NCBI GenBank assembly: GCA_023450745.1 | Contig: JAEXGR010000059.1 | Coordinates: forward strand, 1 to 46,480 | Reading direction: 5' to 3' | Length of the DNA: 46,480 bases | Source of the DNA: Synergistota bacterium | GTDB taxonomy: Bacteria > Synergistota > Synergistia > Synergistales > Synergistaceae | Shown: in pieces, positions 40,151 to 46,480 of the stretch | Layout of the letters: the number at the start of each line of letters is the position of its first letter | Position numbering within the stretch: the first letter of the stretch is position 1 | Position numbers and translations under genes: made by a program | Notes under the pieces: model-generated | Databases searched by the model: none | The model's input: the letters and a program-made list of their open reading frames with translations, nothing else | Told to the model about the DNA's origin: nothing

Positions 40151-41404
40151 CTAAATCAGGAACTGGAACAGGTCCGGCTTATCGTTAAGATATTCGTAGA
40201 CGATATTATGCTGCTTCATGCGCTCGACAAGCGGCGCGAAGTCCTCCGCGTGGCGCAGTTCGATGCCGACCACCGCGGGGCCGCGCTCGCGCGAGTTCTT
40301 CTTGGAATACTGGAAATGCGTGATGTCGTCGTCGGGGCCGAGCACGCGCTCAAGAAATTCCCGCAGCGCCCCCGCCCTCTGCGGGAAGCGCAGGATAAAA
40401 TAATGTTTCAGCCCCTGGTGGAGCTGTGAGCGCTCTTTTATCTCCTCCATGCGGGTAATGTCGTTGTTGCTGCCGCTGATGACACAGACGACGTTCTTGC
40501 CGCGGATCTCGTCCTTGATATATTCGAGCGCGGAGACGGAGACGGCGCCCGCCGGCTCGACGACGATGGCGCTCTCGTTGTAAAGGGAGAGTATCGTCGT
40601 ACAGATCTGCCCCTCCGGCACCTGGACCAGCCGGTCTACCACTTCACGGCAGATGTCGAAGGTGATATCGCCCGCCTTGCGCACCGCGATGCCGTCCGCA
40701 AAGGTGTCGATTTCGGACAGCTCGACCGGCTTGCCCGCGTCAAAGGCGGCCTTCATCGAGGCCGTTCCCGTAGATTCTACTCCCACGACGCAGGTGTCGG
40801 GGCTGAGGCTTTTGAAGACGCTGCCGACGCCGGACATCAGCCCGCCGCCGCCGATCGGCAGCAGGATGTAGTGGAAATCGCCGAAGGCCTCGTTGAGAAT
40901 GTCCAGGGCCAGCGTCGCCTGCCCCTCGATGATCTGCGGGTCGTTGAAGGGATGAATAAAGGTGCCGTTCTGGGACTCGCACCAAGCGATCGCCTCGTTG
41001 CAGGAATCGTCGTAGGTATCGCCCGTCAGCACGATGTCGATGTTATCCTTGCCGAACATCTTCACCTGGGTGATCTTCTGTTTCGGCGTCGGCTTAGGCA
41101 TAAAAATGGTGCCCTTGGTGCCGAGCTTGTTGCAGGCCAGAGCGACGCCCTGGGCATGGTTGCCCGCCGAGGCGCAGACGACGCCGCGCGCGAGCTCCTC
41201 CGGCGACAGGCCGGAGATCTTGTTATAGGCGCCGCGTATCTTATAAGAGCGGACGATCTGCATATCCTCGCGCTTGAGCCAGATATTGGCCCCGTAGCGC
41301 TCGGAGAGCTGAATATTCAGCATCAGCGGCGTGTTTACCACAACGCCGCTGATGCGCTGTTTTGCTTTCTGAATGTCGTGAAGCTGAGGCCGGTAGTCTG
41401 ACAT
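40151..41404 (-). CDS. ilvA: Threonine ammonia-lyase (threonine dehydratase)
   Basis: A 417-residue PLP enzyme that deaminates threonine to 2-oxobutyrate. The PLP lysine is in R-S-Y-K-I-R-G-A-Y-N, with the phosphate-binding glycine loop L-P-I-G-G-G-G-L and a closing S-G-S-N-N. After residue ~325 comes a single ACT-like regulatory domain (H-Y-F-I-L-R-F-P-Q-R-A-G-A-L-R-E-F-L). This places it between the domain-less catabolic TdcB and the longer E. coli IlvA. It can feed the ilv operon with 2-oxobutyrate for isoleucine. Co-directional with cyuA, so a fermentative role is also possible. Confidence 0.93.
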   Translation of the reverse strand: MSDYRPQLHDIQKAKQRISGVVVNTPLMLNIQLSERYGANIWLKREDMQIVRSYKIRGAYNKISGLSPEELARGVVCASAGNHAQGVALACNKLGTKGTIFMPKPTPKQKITQVKMFGKDNIDIVLTGDTYDDSCNEAIAWCESQNGTFIHPFNDPQIIEGQATLALDILNEAFGDFHYILLPIGGGGLMSGVGSVFKSLSPDTCVVGVESTGTASMKAAFDAGKPVELSEIDTFADGIAVRKAGDITFDICREVVDRLVQVPEGQICTTILSLYNESAIVVEPAGAVSVSALEYIKDEIRGKNVVCVISGSNNDITRMEEIKERSQLHQGLKHYFILRFPQRAGALREFLERVLGPDDDITHFQYSKKNSRERGPAVVGIELRHAEDFAPLVERMKQHNIVYEYLNDKPDLFQFLI

Positions 41405-41413
41405 CTTCTGCGC

Positions 41414-41863
41414 CTATAGTCTTACATTGATGATCGCCGTAACGCCGACGCCCTTGACGCGGCGAAAACGCTGGATCGGATTGAGCGAGTCTATCGGGAT
41501 CAGCGCCGTCGCGCGGACGCTGCTGAACTCGCCCTCAAGCTGCGCTACCGCCTTCGTGCGGTCGATGGCGTCCTTGGTCGTCGCGCCGACCTGGGCGGCC
41601 CCGATACGCGCGCCGTCGCCGATTGAAACGATCGGCACCACCTTCGTGTAGCCCTCGTACTTAACGCCCTTGTTGAAGGTAATCGTGTTGATGAAATCAT
41701 TCATCTGCGGCGAGATGGCCGTCACCAGCCAGCCCCCCGCGACGCCGATGGCGCCCTTCTTGAGGATGTCGCCGAGGTCCAGCGCCCTTGCCGCGGGCAC
41801 GGAGAATATCATTACCGTACAGATAAGCGCCGCCGCCACGGCATTGTTGATCTTCTTTTTCAT
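41414..41863 (-). CDS. Exported protein of unknown function
   Basis: A 149-residue protein with a clear Sec signal peptide (K-K-K-I-N-N followed by a hydrophobic core, A-R-A cleavage near residue 26). The mature part begins L-D-L-G-D-I-L-K-K-G, contains a glycine-rich segment (G-V-A-G-G-W-L-V) and ends in beta-rich sequence. I recognise no domain. The frame extends upstream into cyuA, but only ATG 41863 gives a sensible signal peptide. It lies between cyuA and ilvA with short gaps (23 and 9 bp), so it is probably co-transcribed. Ribosome site weak. Confidence 0.8.
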   Translation of the reverse strand: MKKKINNAVAAALICTVMIFSVPAARALDLGDILKKGAIGVAGGWLVTAISPQMNDFINTITFNKGVKYEGYTKVVPIVSIGDGARIGAAQVGATTKDAIDRTKAVAQLEGEFSSVRATALIPIDSLNPIQRFRRVKGVGVTAIINVRL

Positions 41864-41886
41864 CGTTTCTGTTTCAGACCTTTCTC

Positions 41887-43212
41887 TTAAAATGCTACCG
41901 AACTCGGCCGGTGTCTCTTGTCGAGAATCTCGATCATGACACGGTCGACCGTTCTCATTCCCTCGCGCGAAACGCGCCCCACATTTTCCACCGTCTCTTC
42001 GATCGTTTCGCCGAAGACTCCCTGGGGGACGGCCAGCTTCTGCCCCCGAAGCGCCCACTCCGCCGCGTAATAGGCCTCGGTGGCCGCGGCGCCGACCTTC
42101 AGCGCGCAGCTTTCCTTCGCCCCGTCGCAGAGCATCCCCGCGATATTCGCAAGCAGCAGGCTCATCGCGGTGCAGATCTGCTCGTAGCTGCCGCCCATCA
42201 TATAGGTCATGCCCGCGGCGGCTCCCGCTCCCGCGGCGATAGAGCAGCCGCAGACCGGGGAGAGACGCCCGAGATTATGCTTGACGAAGCTCGTCGCGAT
42301 GTGGCTCACGGCGACGGCCTTCGCGATCTCTTCCTCGCTCTTGCCCGCGCGCCTGCCGAGCACCGCGACTGGCAGGATCGCCGTGATCCCGTGGTTGCCG
42401 CTGCCGGCGCTGCTCATGACGGGAAGCAGGATGCCGGACATCCTCGCCTCCGCCGCCGCGGCGCAGGTGCTGCGTATCTCCATCGCGGCGGAAGTTTGCC
42501 CGCCGCGGTCAATCTCCAGCAGCGAGCGTCCGAATTTGCTGCTCTGGAGACAGGCGCCGCAGCTGCTGCATTCCTGCTGCGTTTTGAAGCCGCCTTCCGC
42601 GACCCGGTAGTTCATGTTGATGCCGTCCCAAATAAATTTAACATCTTCGGCGTCGATCTCGTCGGCCAAGGCGAGCGCCTCCTGCAGCGTCTGCGGGAAA
42701 CCGTCGTCAAAGCCGCTGGCAGACGACCCCCTGCGCTCAGCTTCAAATTTAGTTTCGTTGTCAAGCACCGTTTTGACAACGTTAGAATGGCTGTTTTCAA
42801 TGAGGCAAACCGCCTTGTGCCCCGGCGTAAATACGGAGGCGAGCACATAGACGCCGCTCCGGTCCGGGTCGCAGTAGATGGAGACGCGCTCCTCGCGCAC
42901 CCAGGATTCGGCCTTCGCCACGTCGTCAAGCGTGCTGTTGCGAAGCACCTCGAGGCCGAGCGAGGCGTCCCCGCAGATCGCGCCCATCGCCGCGGCGATG
43001 GCGTTGCCGCGCGCGCCCTGCGTGCCGGGAATCCCGACCGCCATGCCGTTCTTATAGATACTGGAGCTCACCGTCACGCGGACGGCGGCGATATCGTCCC
43101 TGTCAGGCAGCTCCGCGCAGGCGTTGGCCACGGCGAGAGCCACCGCTCCGGGTTCGGTGCATCCCAGTGCCGGCTTGACCTCGCTGTGAAGAAACTCTTT
43201 TAGCGTAAGCAT
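41887..43212 (-). CDS. cyuA: L-cysteine desulfidase (CyuA/YhaM, UPF0597 family)
   Basis: A 441-residue Fe-S enzyme that splits L-cysteine to pyruvate, NH3 and sulfide. Family features are the N-terminal E-V-K-P-A-L-G-C-T-E-P-G-A-V-A-L and cluster-region cysteines in E-C-S-S-C-G-A-C-L and S-P-V-C-G-C-S-I-A-A-G. It is homologous to the alpha domain of anaerobic serine dehydratases, so serine is an alternative substrate. AGGAGG eight bases before ATG 43212 fixes the start; the frame is open further upstream. First gene of the cyuA-unknown-ilvA unit. Sulfide from it could also serve cofactor sulfuration. Confidence 0.92.
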   Translation of the reverse strand: MLTLKEFLHSEVKPALGCTEPGAVALAVANACAELPDRDDIAAVRVTVSSSIYKNGMAVGIPGTQGARGNAIAAAMGAICGDASLGLEVLRNSTLDDVAKAESWVREERVSIYCDPDRSGVYVLASVFTPGHKAVCLIENSHSNVVKTVLDNETKFEAERRGSSASGFDDGFPQTLQEALALADEIDAEDVKFIWDGINMNYRVAEGGFKTQQECSSCGACLQSSKFGRSLLEIDRGGQTSAAMEIRSTCAAAAEARMSGILLPVMSSAGSGNHGITAILPVAVLGRRAGKSEEEIAKAVAVSHIATSFVKHNLGRLSPVCGCSIAAGAGAAAGMTYMMGGSYEQICTAMSLLLANIAGMLCDGAKESCALKVGAAATEAYYAAEWALRGQKLAVPQGVFGETIEETVENVGRVSREGMRTVDRVMIEILDKRHRPSSVAF

Positions 43213-43275
43213 TCCATTTTCCTCCTGTTGTCGGATCTCGTCGCGCTGCTTTCGATAATATACCGCGTTAAAGGT

Positions 43276-43304
43276 ATTATATCTCATTCTTACGCGTTCT
43301 ATAA
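43276..43304 (-). promoter_or_regulatory. Promoter of cyuA
   Basis: On the minus strand TTATAG (43304-43299) and a perfect TATAAT (43281-43276) are separated by 17 bp. They lie 64 bases upstream of the ATG. Confidence 0.6.
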
Positions 43305-43420
43305 CATAGCCGCCGGCTCCTCTTTACGGCAAAAGATAAAAAAGCCTTTCGATTAACGCCGGAGGGCGGGCGGATAACTTAACATATTTTTTAAAATATC
43401 AAATATTTTTCCTCGTGTAG

Positions 43421-43449
43421 TTGACAAATAACCGCGGCTGGGGTAGTTT
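43421..43449 (+). promoter_or_regulatory. Promoter of the permease-phosphoribosyltransferase operon
   Basis: TTGACA (43421-43426) and TAGTTT (43444-43449) have a 17-bp spacer. The leader to ATG 43506 is short, and I see no purine-riboswitch core in it. Confidence 0.65.
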
Positions 43450-43505
43450 TATTAGCGCTTTAGCCGCTTACGGCCATTTTATAAAACCTTCAGGAGGCAA
43501 TTTTG

Positions 43506-44618
43506 ATGGAATCATACGCAACAGATCTGTTGACGGCGCTGGCCGTCGTAATGAACGGGGTGCCGCAGGGACTGCTCTCGCTCTCGCTCGGCTTCGCGGC
43601 CTTTCCCACCGCGATCGCCTTCCTCATCGGAGCCGCCGGCTCGTTCGCCTTCAACTCCGTCGCCACGATCTCCTTCCAGGCTGAGACAATCGCCGTCGCC
43701 GGCAAGCTCGGCAGCACGCCGCGCGAGAGGCTGAGCCTTGTATTCTGGGGCGCCTTCTTCCTTCTTATTCCCTCGTCGCTGGGCCTCAACGAAAAGATCG
43801 TGGAAATGATCGGCCCCATCATCGTCAACGCGATGATGGCCGGCGTCGGAGTGATGCTCGCGCTCGTCTCGATCGACATGCTTGAGTCCGAAAAATATTC
43901 CGGAATCTCGTCGATGGCCGCAGCACTCGCTATCTGGTTCATCACCTTCGACCTCGCGAAGACGGTCATCATCTCCGTGATCGCCGCGACAATCGTCTTC
44001 AACGTCATGAAAAAATACGGAAAGGTCGAAGTACAGAACCTTTACGTCGATGAGAGCCGCGAAAAGCTCACGCTGGGAAACATCGAATGGAAAATATGGG
44101 AACATCCGAAGATCTTAGTCAGCGGCCTCGCCCTCGCCTGCCTTAACATCGGGGCCAACATCAGCTTCGGCAAGATCACCGGCAGCATCGCGAACACCAA
44201 CGCGAACATCGACCACCTCGCGATCTACTCCTCGCTCGCCGACATGGGCTCCTCCTTCTTCGGCGGCGGCCCCGTCGAGGCGATCATCTCGGGCACGGCG
44301 ACCGCGCCGCATCCCGTGACCGCGTCCATCATGATGATGCTGATCATGGCGGCGATACTCTTCCTCAAGCTGCTGCCCGTGCTCGGGAAATACGTCCACA
44401 GCGCCGCCATCTCAGGATTCCTCTTCGTTCTGGGCGTCTTCGTCACCTTCATTTCAAATATTCAGGCAGCCATATCGCTTGCGCCGGCGGCTCAGGGCCC
44501 CTTCGGCTTTTCCCCCTGGGGCATGGTCATCGGCGCCACCGTTATCGCCTCCGCGCGCTGGAACCCCTTCTACGGGCTGCTGGCAGGCGTGGCGATCAAA
44601 ATAATATTCGGACTATAA
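43506..44618 (+). CDS. NCS2-type purine permease
   Basis: A 370-residue inner-membrane permease with about ten to twelve helices. The sequence pattern (G-S-F-A-F-N-S-V-A-T-I-S-F-Q-A-E-T-I, F-F-G-G-G-P-V-E-A-I-I-S-G-T) resembles the AzgA-like guanine/hypoxanthine branch, though it is shorter than the usual ~430-450 residues. AGGAGG is eight bases before ATG 43506; the TTG at 43503 is less well placed. A phosphoribosyltransferase gene follows after 13 bp, so uptake coupled to salvage of a purine base is the likely job. Confidence 0.8.
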   Translation: MESYATDLLTALAVVMNGVPQGLLSLSLGFAAFPTAIAFLIGAAGSFAFNSVATISFQAETIAVAGKLGSTPRERLSLVFWGAFFLLIPSSLGLNEKIVEMIGPIIVNAMMAGVGVMLALVSIDMLESEKYSGISSMAAALAIWFITFDLAKTVIISVIAATIVFNVMKKYGKVEVQNLYVDESREKLTLGNIEWKIWEHPKILVSGLALACLNIGANISFGKITGSIANTNANIDHLAIYSSLADMGSSFFGGGPVEAIISGTATAPHPVTASIMMMLIMAAILFLKLLPVLGKYVHSAAISGFLFVLGVFVTFISNIQAAISLAPAAQGPFGFSPWGMVIGATVIASARWNPFYGLLAGVAIKIIFGL

Positions 44619-44631
44619 GGAGAGAACCGTT

Positions 44632-45180
44632 ATGAATGAGACCTACACTCTGCATGTCGCGGGGCTGACGCGTGAACTGAAAAAGGTGCGCGTGGCTCCG
44701 AGCCTCCGCATCGCCTCCTTCGTCATGCTCGGCGACACCGGGCTCATCGAAAAATGCGCCGACGCGCTCTACGAAGAGATCAAAAAACTCGGAGAGATCG
44801 ACATGCTCGTCTGCCCCGAGGCCAAGGGCATTCCCCTGACACATGCCCTCGCGGTACGCATGGGCGTGGATTACGTCGTCGCGCGCAAATCGGTCAAAGG
44901 CTATATGGAGCACCCCATCGTCGCCGAAGTCAAATCGATTACGACGACGGAAAAGCAGATTATCGTCATCGACGAATTCGACGCCGCGAAGCTCAAGGGC
45001 AAAAAAGTCTGCGTCGTGGACGACGTCGTCTCCACCGGCGGCTCTCTGCGTTCGCTTGAGGACGTCCTCGCGAAGACGGGCTGCTCGGTGGTCAGCAAAG
45101 TCGCCGTACTGCTCGAAGAGGGCGGCTATTCAAAGGACGACCTTATCTACCTGGAAAGGCTTCCCGTCTTCAAAGATTAA
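44632..45180 (+). CDS. Purine phosphoribosyltransferase (APRT-like)
   Basis: A 182-residue type I phosphoribosyltransferase. The PRPP-binding motif V-C-V-V-D-D-V-V-S-T-G-G-S-L lies near residue 125, with a substrate-side P-E-A-K-G-I-P-L loop near residue 63. Closest in length and layout to adenine or xanthine phosphoribosyltransferases; the base specificity cannot be read with certainty. AAGGAG precedes the ATG. It is co-transcribed with the permease, giving a compact import-and-trap salvage pair opposite in logic to the xdh degradation operon. Confidence 0.88.
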   Translation: MNETYTLHVAGLTRELKKVRVAPSLRIASFVMLGDTGLIEKCADALYEEIKKLGEIDMLVCPEAKGIPLTHALAVRMGVDYVVARKSVKGYMEHPIVAEVKSITTTEKQIIVIDEFDAAKLKGKKVCVVDDVVSTGGSLRSLEDVLAKTGCSVVSKVAVLLEEGGYSKDDLIYLERLPVFKD

Positions 45181-45201
45181 TAAAAACAGCGTAAAAACGC
45201 C

Positions 45202-45237
45202 AAAGCCGCCTGTTTTATGAGGCGGCTTTCACTTTTT
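45202..45237 (+). terminator. Rho-independent terminator of the salvage operon
   Basis: AAAGCCGCC (45202-45210) pairs exactly with GGCGGCTTT (45221-45229) over a 10-base loop, followed by CACTTTTTT. Confidence 0.85.
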
Positions 45238-45280
45238 TCTGCTATTATAGTGAAAGGAAAAAACATCCGGGGGTACCTTC

Positions 45281-46213
45281 ATGAACAACATACAGCACCT
45301 GAGATACGCCGTCGAAGTAGAAAAAACAGGTTCCATCTCACGGGCGGCGGAAAATTTATTTATGGGACAGCCGCATTTGAGCAAAGCGATCCGCGAGCTC
45401 GAGGAGGATATGAATATTACAATATTCAACCGCACCTCCAAAGGCGTCGCGCCGACGCCGCAGGGAGCGCGCTTCCTTGAATACGCGCGCAACATCTTGG
45501 CGCAGATAGACGAACTCGAATCGCTCTACAAACCCTCCGGTTCGCAGACCTTCAGCCTCTCGCTGCCGCGCGCGAGCTACGCCGCCTGCGCCTTCACAAA
45601 ATTCACGGAAACCCTCGACGGCGGCGAAGCCATCGACCTTAAATATCACGAGACTAACTCCATGCAGACCATAAAAGACGTCGGCGACGGCCGCTTCGGC
45701 CTCGGCATCGTGCGTTACCAGGACGTGCACGAGAAATACTTCCTCTCGGCGCTCGAGGAGCGCGGCCTCAAATACGAACACATCTGGGACTTTGAATACC
45801 TCGCGCTGATGTCCCGGAAGCATCCGCTGGCGGCGGCGCCGGAAATAAGCTACAGCGACCTGCGCCAGTTCACGGAGATCGTCCACGACGACAACTCCGT
45901 TCCCGCGATGCCCGTCTCCGAGGCGCGGGTGCTTGCGCAGAAACACGAAAAAAAGAAAAAAATCGCCGTCTACGAGCGCGGCATACAGTTTGAGCTGCTT
46001 TATCGCCTGCCCAGCACATACATCTGGGTATCCCCGATGCCGCGCGAGGTGCTCGAATTATTCGACCTCGTACAGCGTCCCTGCTGCGACGCCGACAACT
46101 CCTTCCGCGACATCCTGATATTCCGAAAGAACTACCGCTTCAGCAGCGAGGACAAGACTTTTATCAAAAAATTGAAGGAGACCGCGGCGGAAGTTTCCGA
46201 TAACCTCAAATAG
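45281..46213 (+). CDS. LysR-family transcriptional regulator
   Basis: A 310-residue LysR-type regulator. The N-terminal helix-turn-helix is typical (L-R-Y-A-V-E-V-E-K-T-G-S-I-S-R-A-A-E-N-L, then Q-P-H-L-S-K-A-I-R-E-L-E). The linker helix runs to residue ~85. The C-terminal periplasmic-binding-like effector domain (~90-300) is intact. Here it is co-oriented with a downstream flavin oxidoreductase, 140 bp away, which it may control. The effector is unknown. Confidence 0.92.
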   Translation: MNNIQHLRYAVEVEKTGSISRAAENLFMGQPHLSKAIRELEEDMNITIFNRTSKGVAPTPQGARFLEYARNILAQIDELESLYKPSGSQTFSLSLPRASYAACAFTKFTETLDGGEAIDLKYHETNSMQTIKDVGDGRFGLGIVRYQDVHEKYFLSALEERGLKYEHIWDFEYLALMSRKHPLAAAPEISYSDLRQFTEIVHDDNSVPAMPVSEARVLAQKHEKKKKIAVYERGIQFELLYRLPSTYIWVSPMPREVLELFDLVQRPCCDADNSFRDILIFRKNYRFSSEDKTFIKKLKETAAEVSDNLK

Positions 46214-46216
46214 GCA

Positions 46217-46248
46217 AAGTATACCGATATTATGATATCGATATACTT
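46217..46248. promoter_or_regulatory. 14-bp-arm palindrome between LysR gene and reductase gene
   Basis: AAGTATACCGATAT (46217-46230) and ATATCGATATACTT (46235-46248) match at 13 of 14 positions around TATG. It starts four bases after the LysR stop and has no T-run. A regulator-binding site for the downstream gene is more likely than a terminator. Confidence 0.55.
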
Positions 46249-46353
46249 AAATTAGTACCTGCAATTTGTGAAAGATATAAATTAACATTTACTCCGTAGG
46301 GTAGAAATCACGGGGCGTTATGTCCCTATTCGTACTAAGGGGAGTGAATGAAG

Positions 46354-46480
46354 ATGAAATATCCGAAACTGTTCGCACCAGGAAAGATCGGAAATCTCAC
46401 CGTTAAGAACCGCATCGTTATGGCGGCGCTGGCAATGGGCGTTGCCGAAAAAGACCAGACTATTGGGCCGGCCTTTCTCG
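46354..46480 (+). CDS. NADH:flavin oxidoreductase, old yellow enzyme family (partial)
   Basis: Only the first 42 codons are in the window; the gene runs off the right end. The start K-Y-P-K-L-F-A-P-G-K-I-G-N-L-T-V-K-N-R-I is the family N-terminus, and V-M-A-A-L-A-M-G holds the first FMN-contact strand. Such enzymes reduce enoate or enoyl-CoA double bonds (FadH/BaiC-like), often with Fe-S and FAD in larger members. AAGGGGAG precedes by nine bases; an in-frame ATG at 46348 is too close to it. Confidence 0.85.
   Translation, partial: MKYPKLFAPGKIGNLTVKNRIVMAALAMGVAEKDQTIGPAFL

Noticed and set aside
41911..43203. 430-codon plus-strand frame opposite cyuA
   Set aside because: Shadow translation without a recognisable fold; cyuA has family motifs and a ribosome site.
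43313..43505. Purine riboswitch before the NCS2-type permease
   Set aside because: The conserved three-way-junction core and loop sequences are not present, and the leader after the promoter is too short.

Overview
The window looks like the chromosome of a GC-rich, anaerobic, Gram-negative (diderm) bacterium. A tripartite RND pump with an outer-membrane channel needs an outer membrane. A putative selenium-dependent molybdenum hydroxylase system and a cysteine desulfidase point to an anaerobic amino-acid and purine fermenter. My best guess is Synergistota, possibly near Cloacibacillus. This is inference from gene content; there is no rRNA or other marker gene. No tRNA, rRNA, CRISPR array, prophage or transposase was recognised.

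Layout. (1) 1-6.9 kb: a palindrome-rich leader, a MATE exporter, a 176-bp inverted-repeat element without a transposase, a metal-ligand-poor M24 protein, an XRE regulator, a NeuD-like acyltransferase, and an Aas-like acyltransferase/acyl-ACP synthetase whose acyltransferase motifs are broken. (2) 7.0-13.7 kb: a TetR repressor with its operator, followed by a complete RND efflux operon. (3) 13.7-17.3 kb: a flavin-binding protein divergent from an HxlR regulator, glutamine-dependent NAD synthetase and a sugar O-acetyltransferase. (4) 17.3-22.9 kb, minus strand: the branched-chain amino-acid operon ilvN-ilvC-ilvB-ilvD. It is headed by a sigma70-type promoter, an unannotated 30-residue leader peptide rich in Val/Ile codons, and an attenuator with an exact 11-bp antiterminator pairing. 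A large nested hairpin lies between ilvC and ilvB.

(5) 23.0-31.9 kb, minus strand: a catabolic operon with a sodium:solute symporter, a small membrane partner, a three-subunit xanthine-dehydrogenase-type molybdenum hydroxylase, an IclR regulator, an allantoinase/hydantoinase-type amidohydrolase and an M20 amidohydrolase. (6) 32.3-36.4 kb, plus strand: yqeB, a second IclR paralogue, a Fur-family regulator with a 31-bp operator on its own promoter, a molybdopterin-binding protein and an XdhC/CoxI maturation factor. The 375-bp divergent region between (5) and (6) is packed with palindromes. (7) 36.5-39.3 kb: a secreted histidine acid phosphatase, then a TusA/YedF-like protein and a YedE-type selenium/sulfur transporter behind a structured leader. 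Regions 5-7 together read as a selenium-dependent molybdenum hydroxylase locus: catalytic enzyme, cofactor maturation and selenium supply.

(8) 39.8-46.5 kb: a small orphan gene, then cyuA, an exported unknown and ilvA on the minus strand. IlvA supplies 2-oxobutyrate to the ilv pathway. A purine-type permease with a phosphoribosyltransferase (salvage), a LysR regulator and the start of an old-yellow-enzyme reductase follow.

Most gene calls rest on recognisable motifs. Regulatory calls rest on base pairing and spacing that can be read directly. Substrates of transporters and amidohydrolases are inferred.
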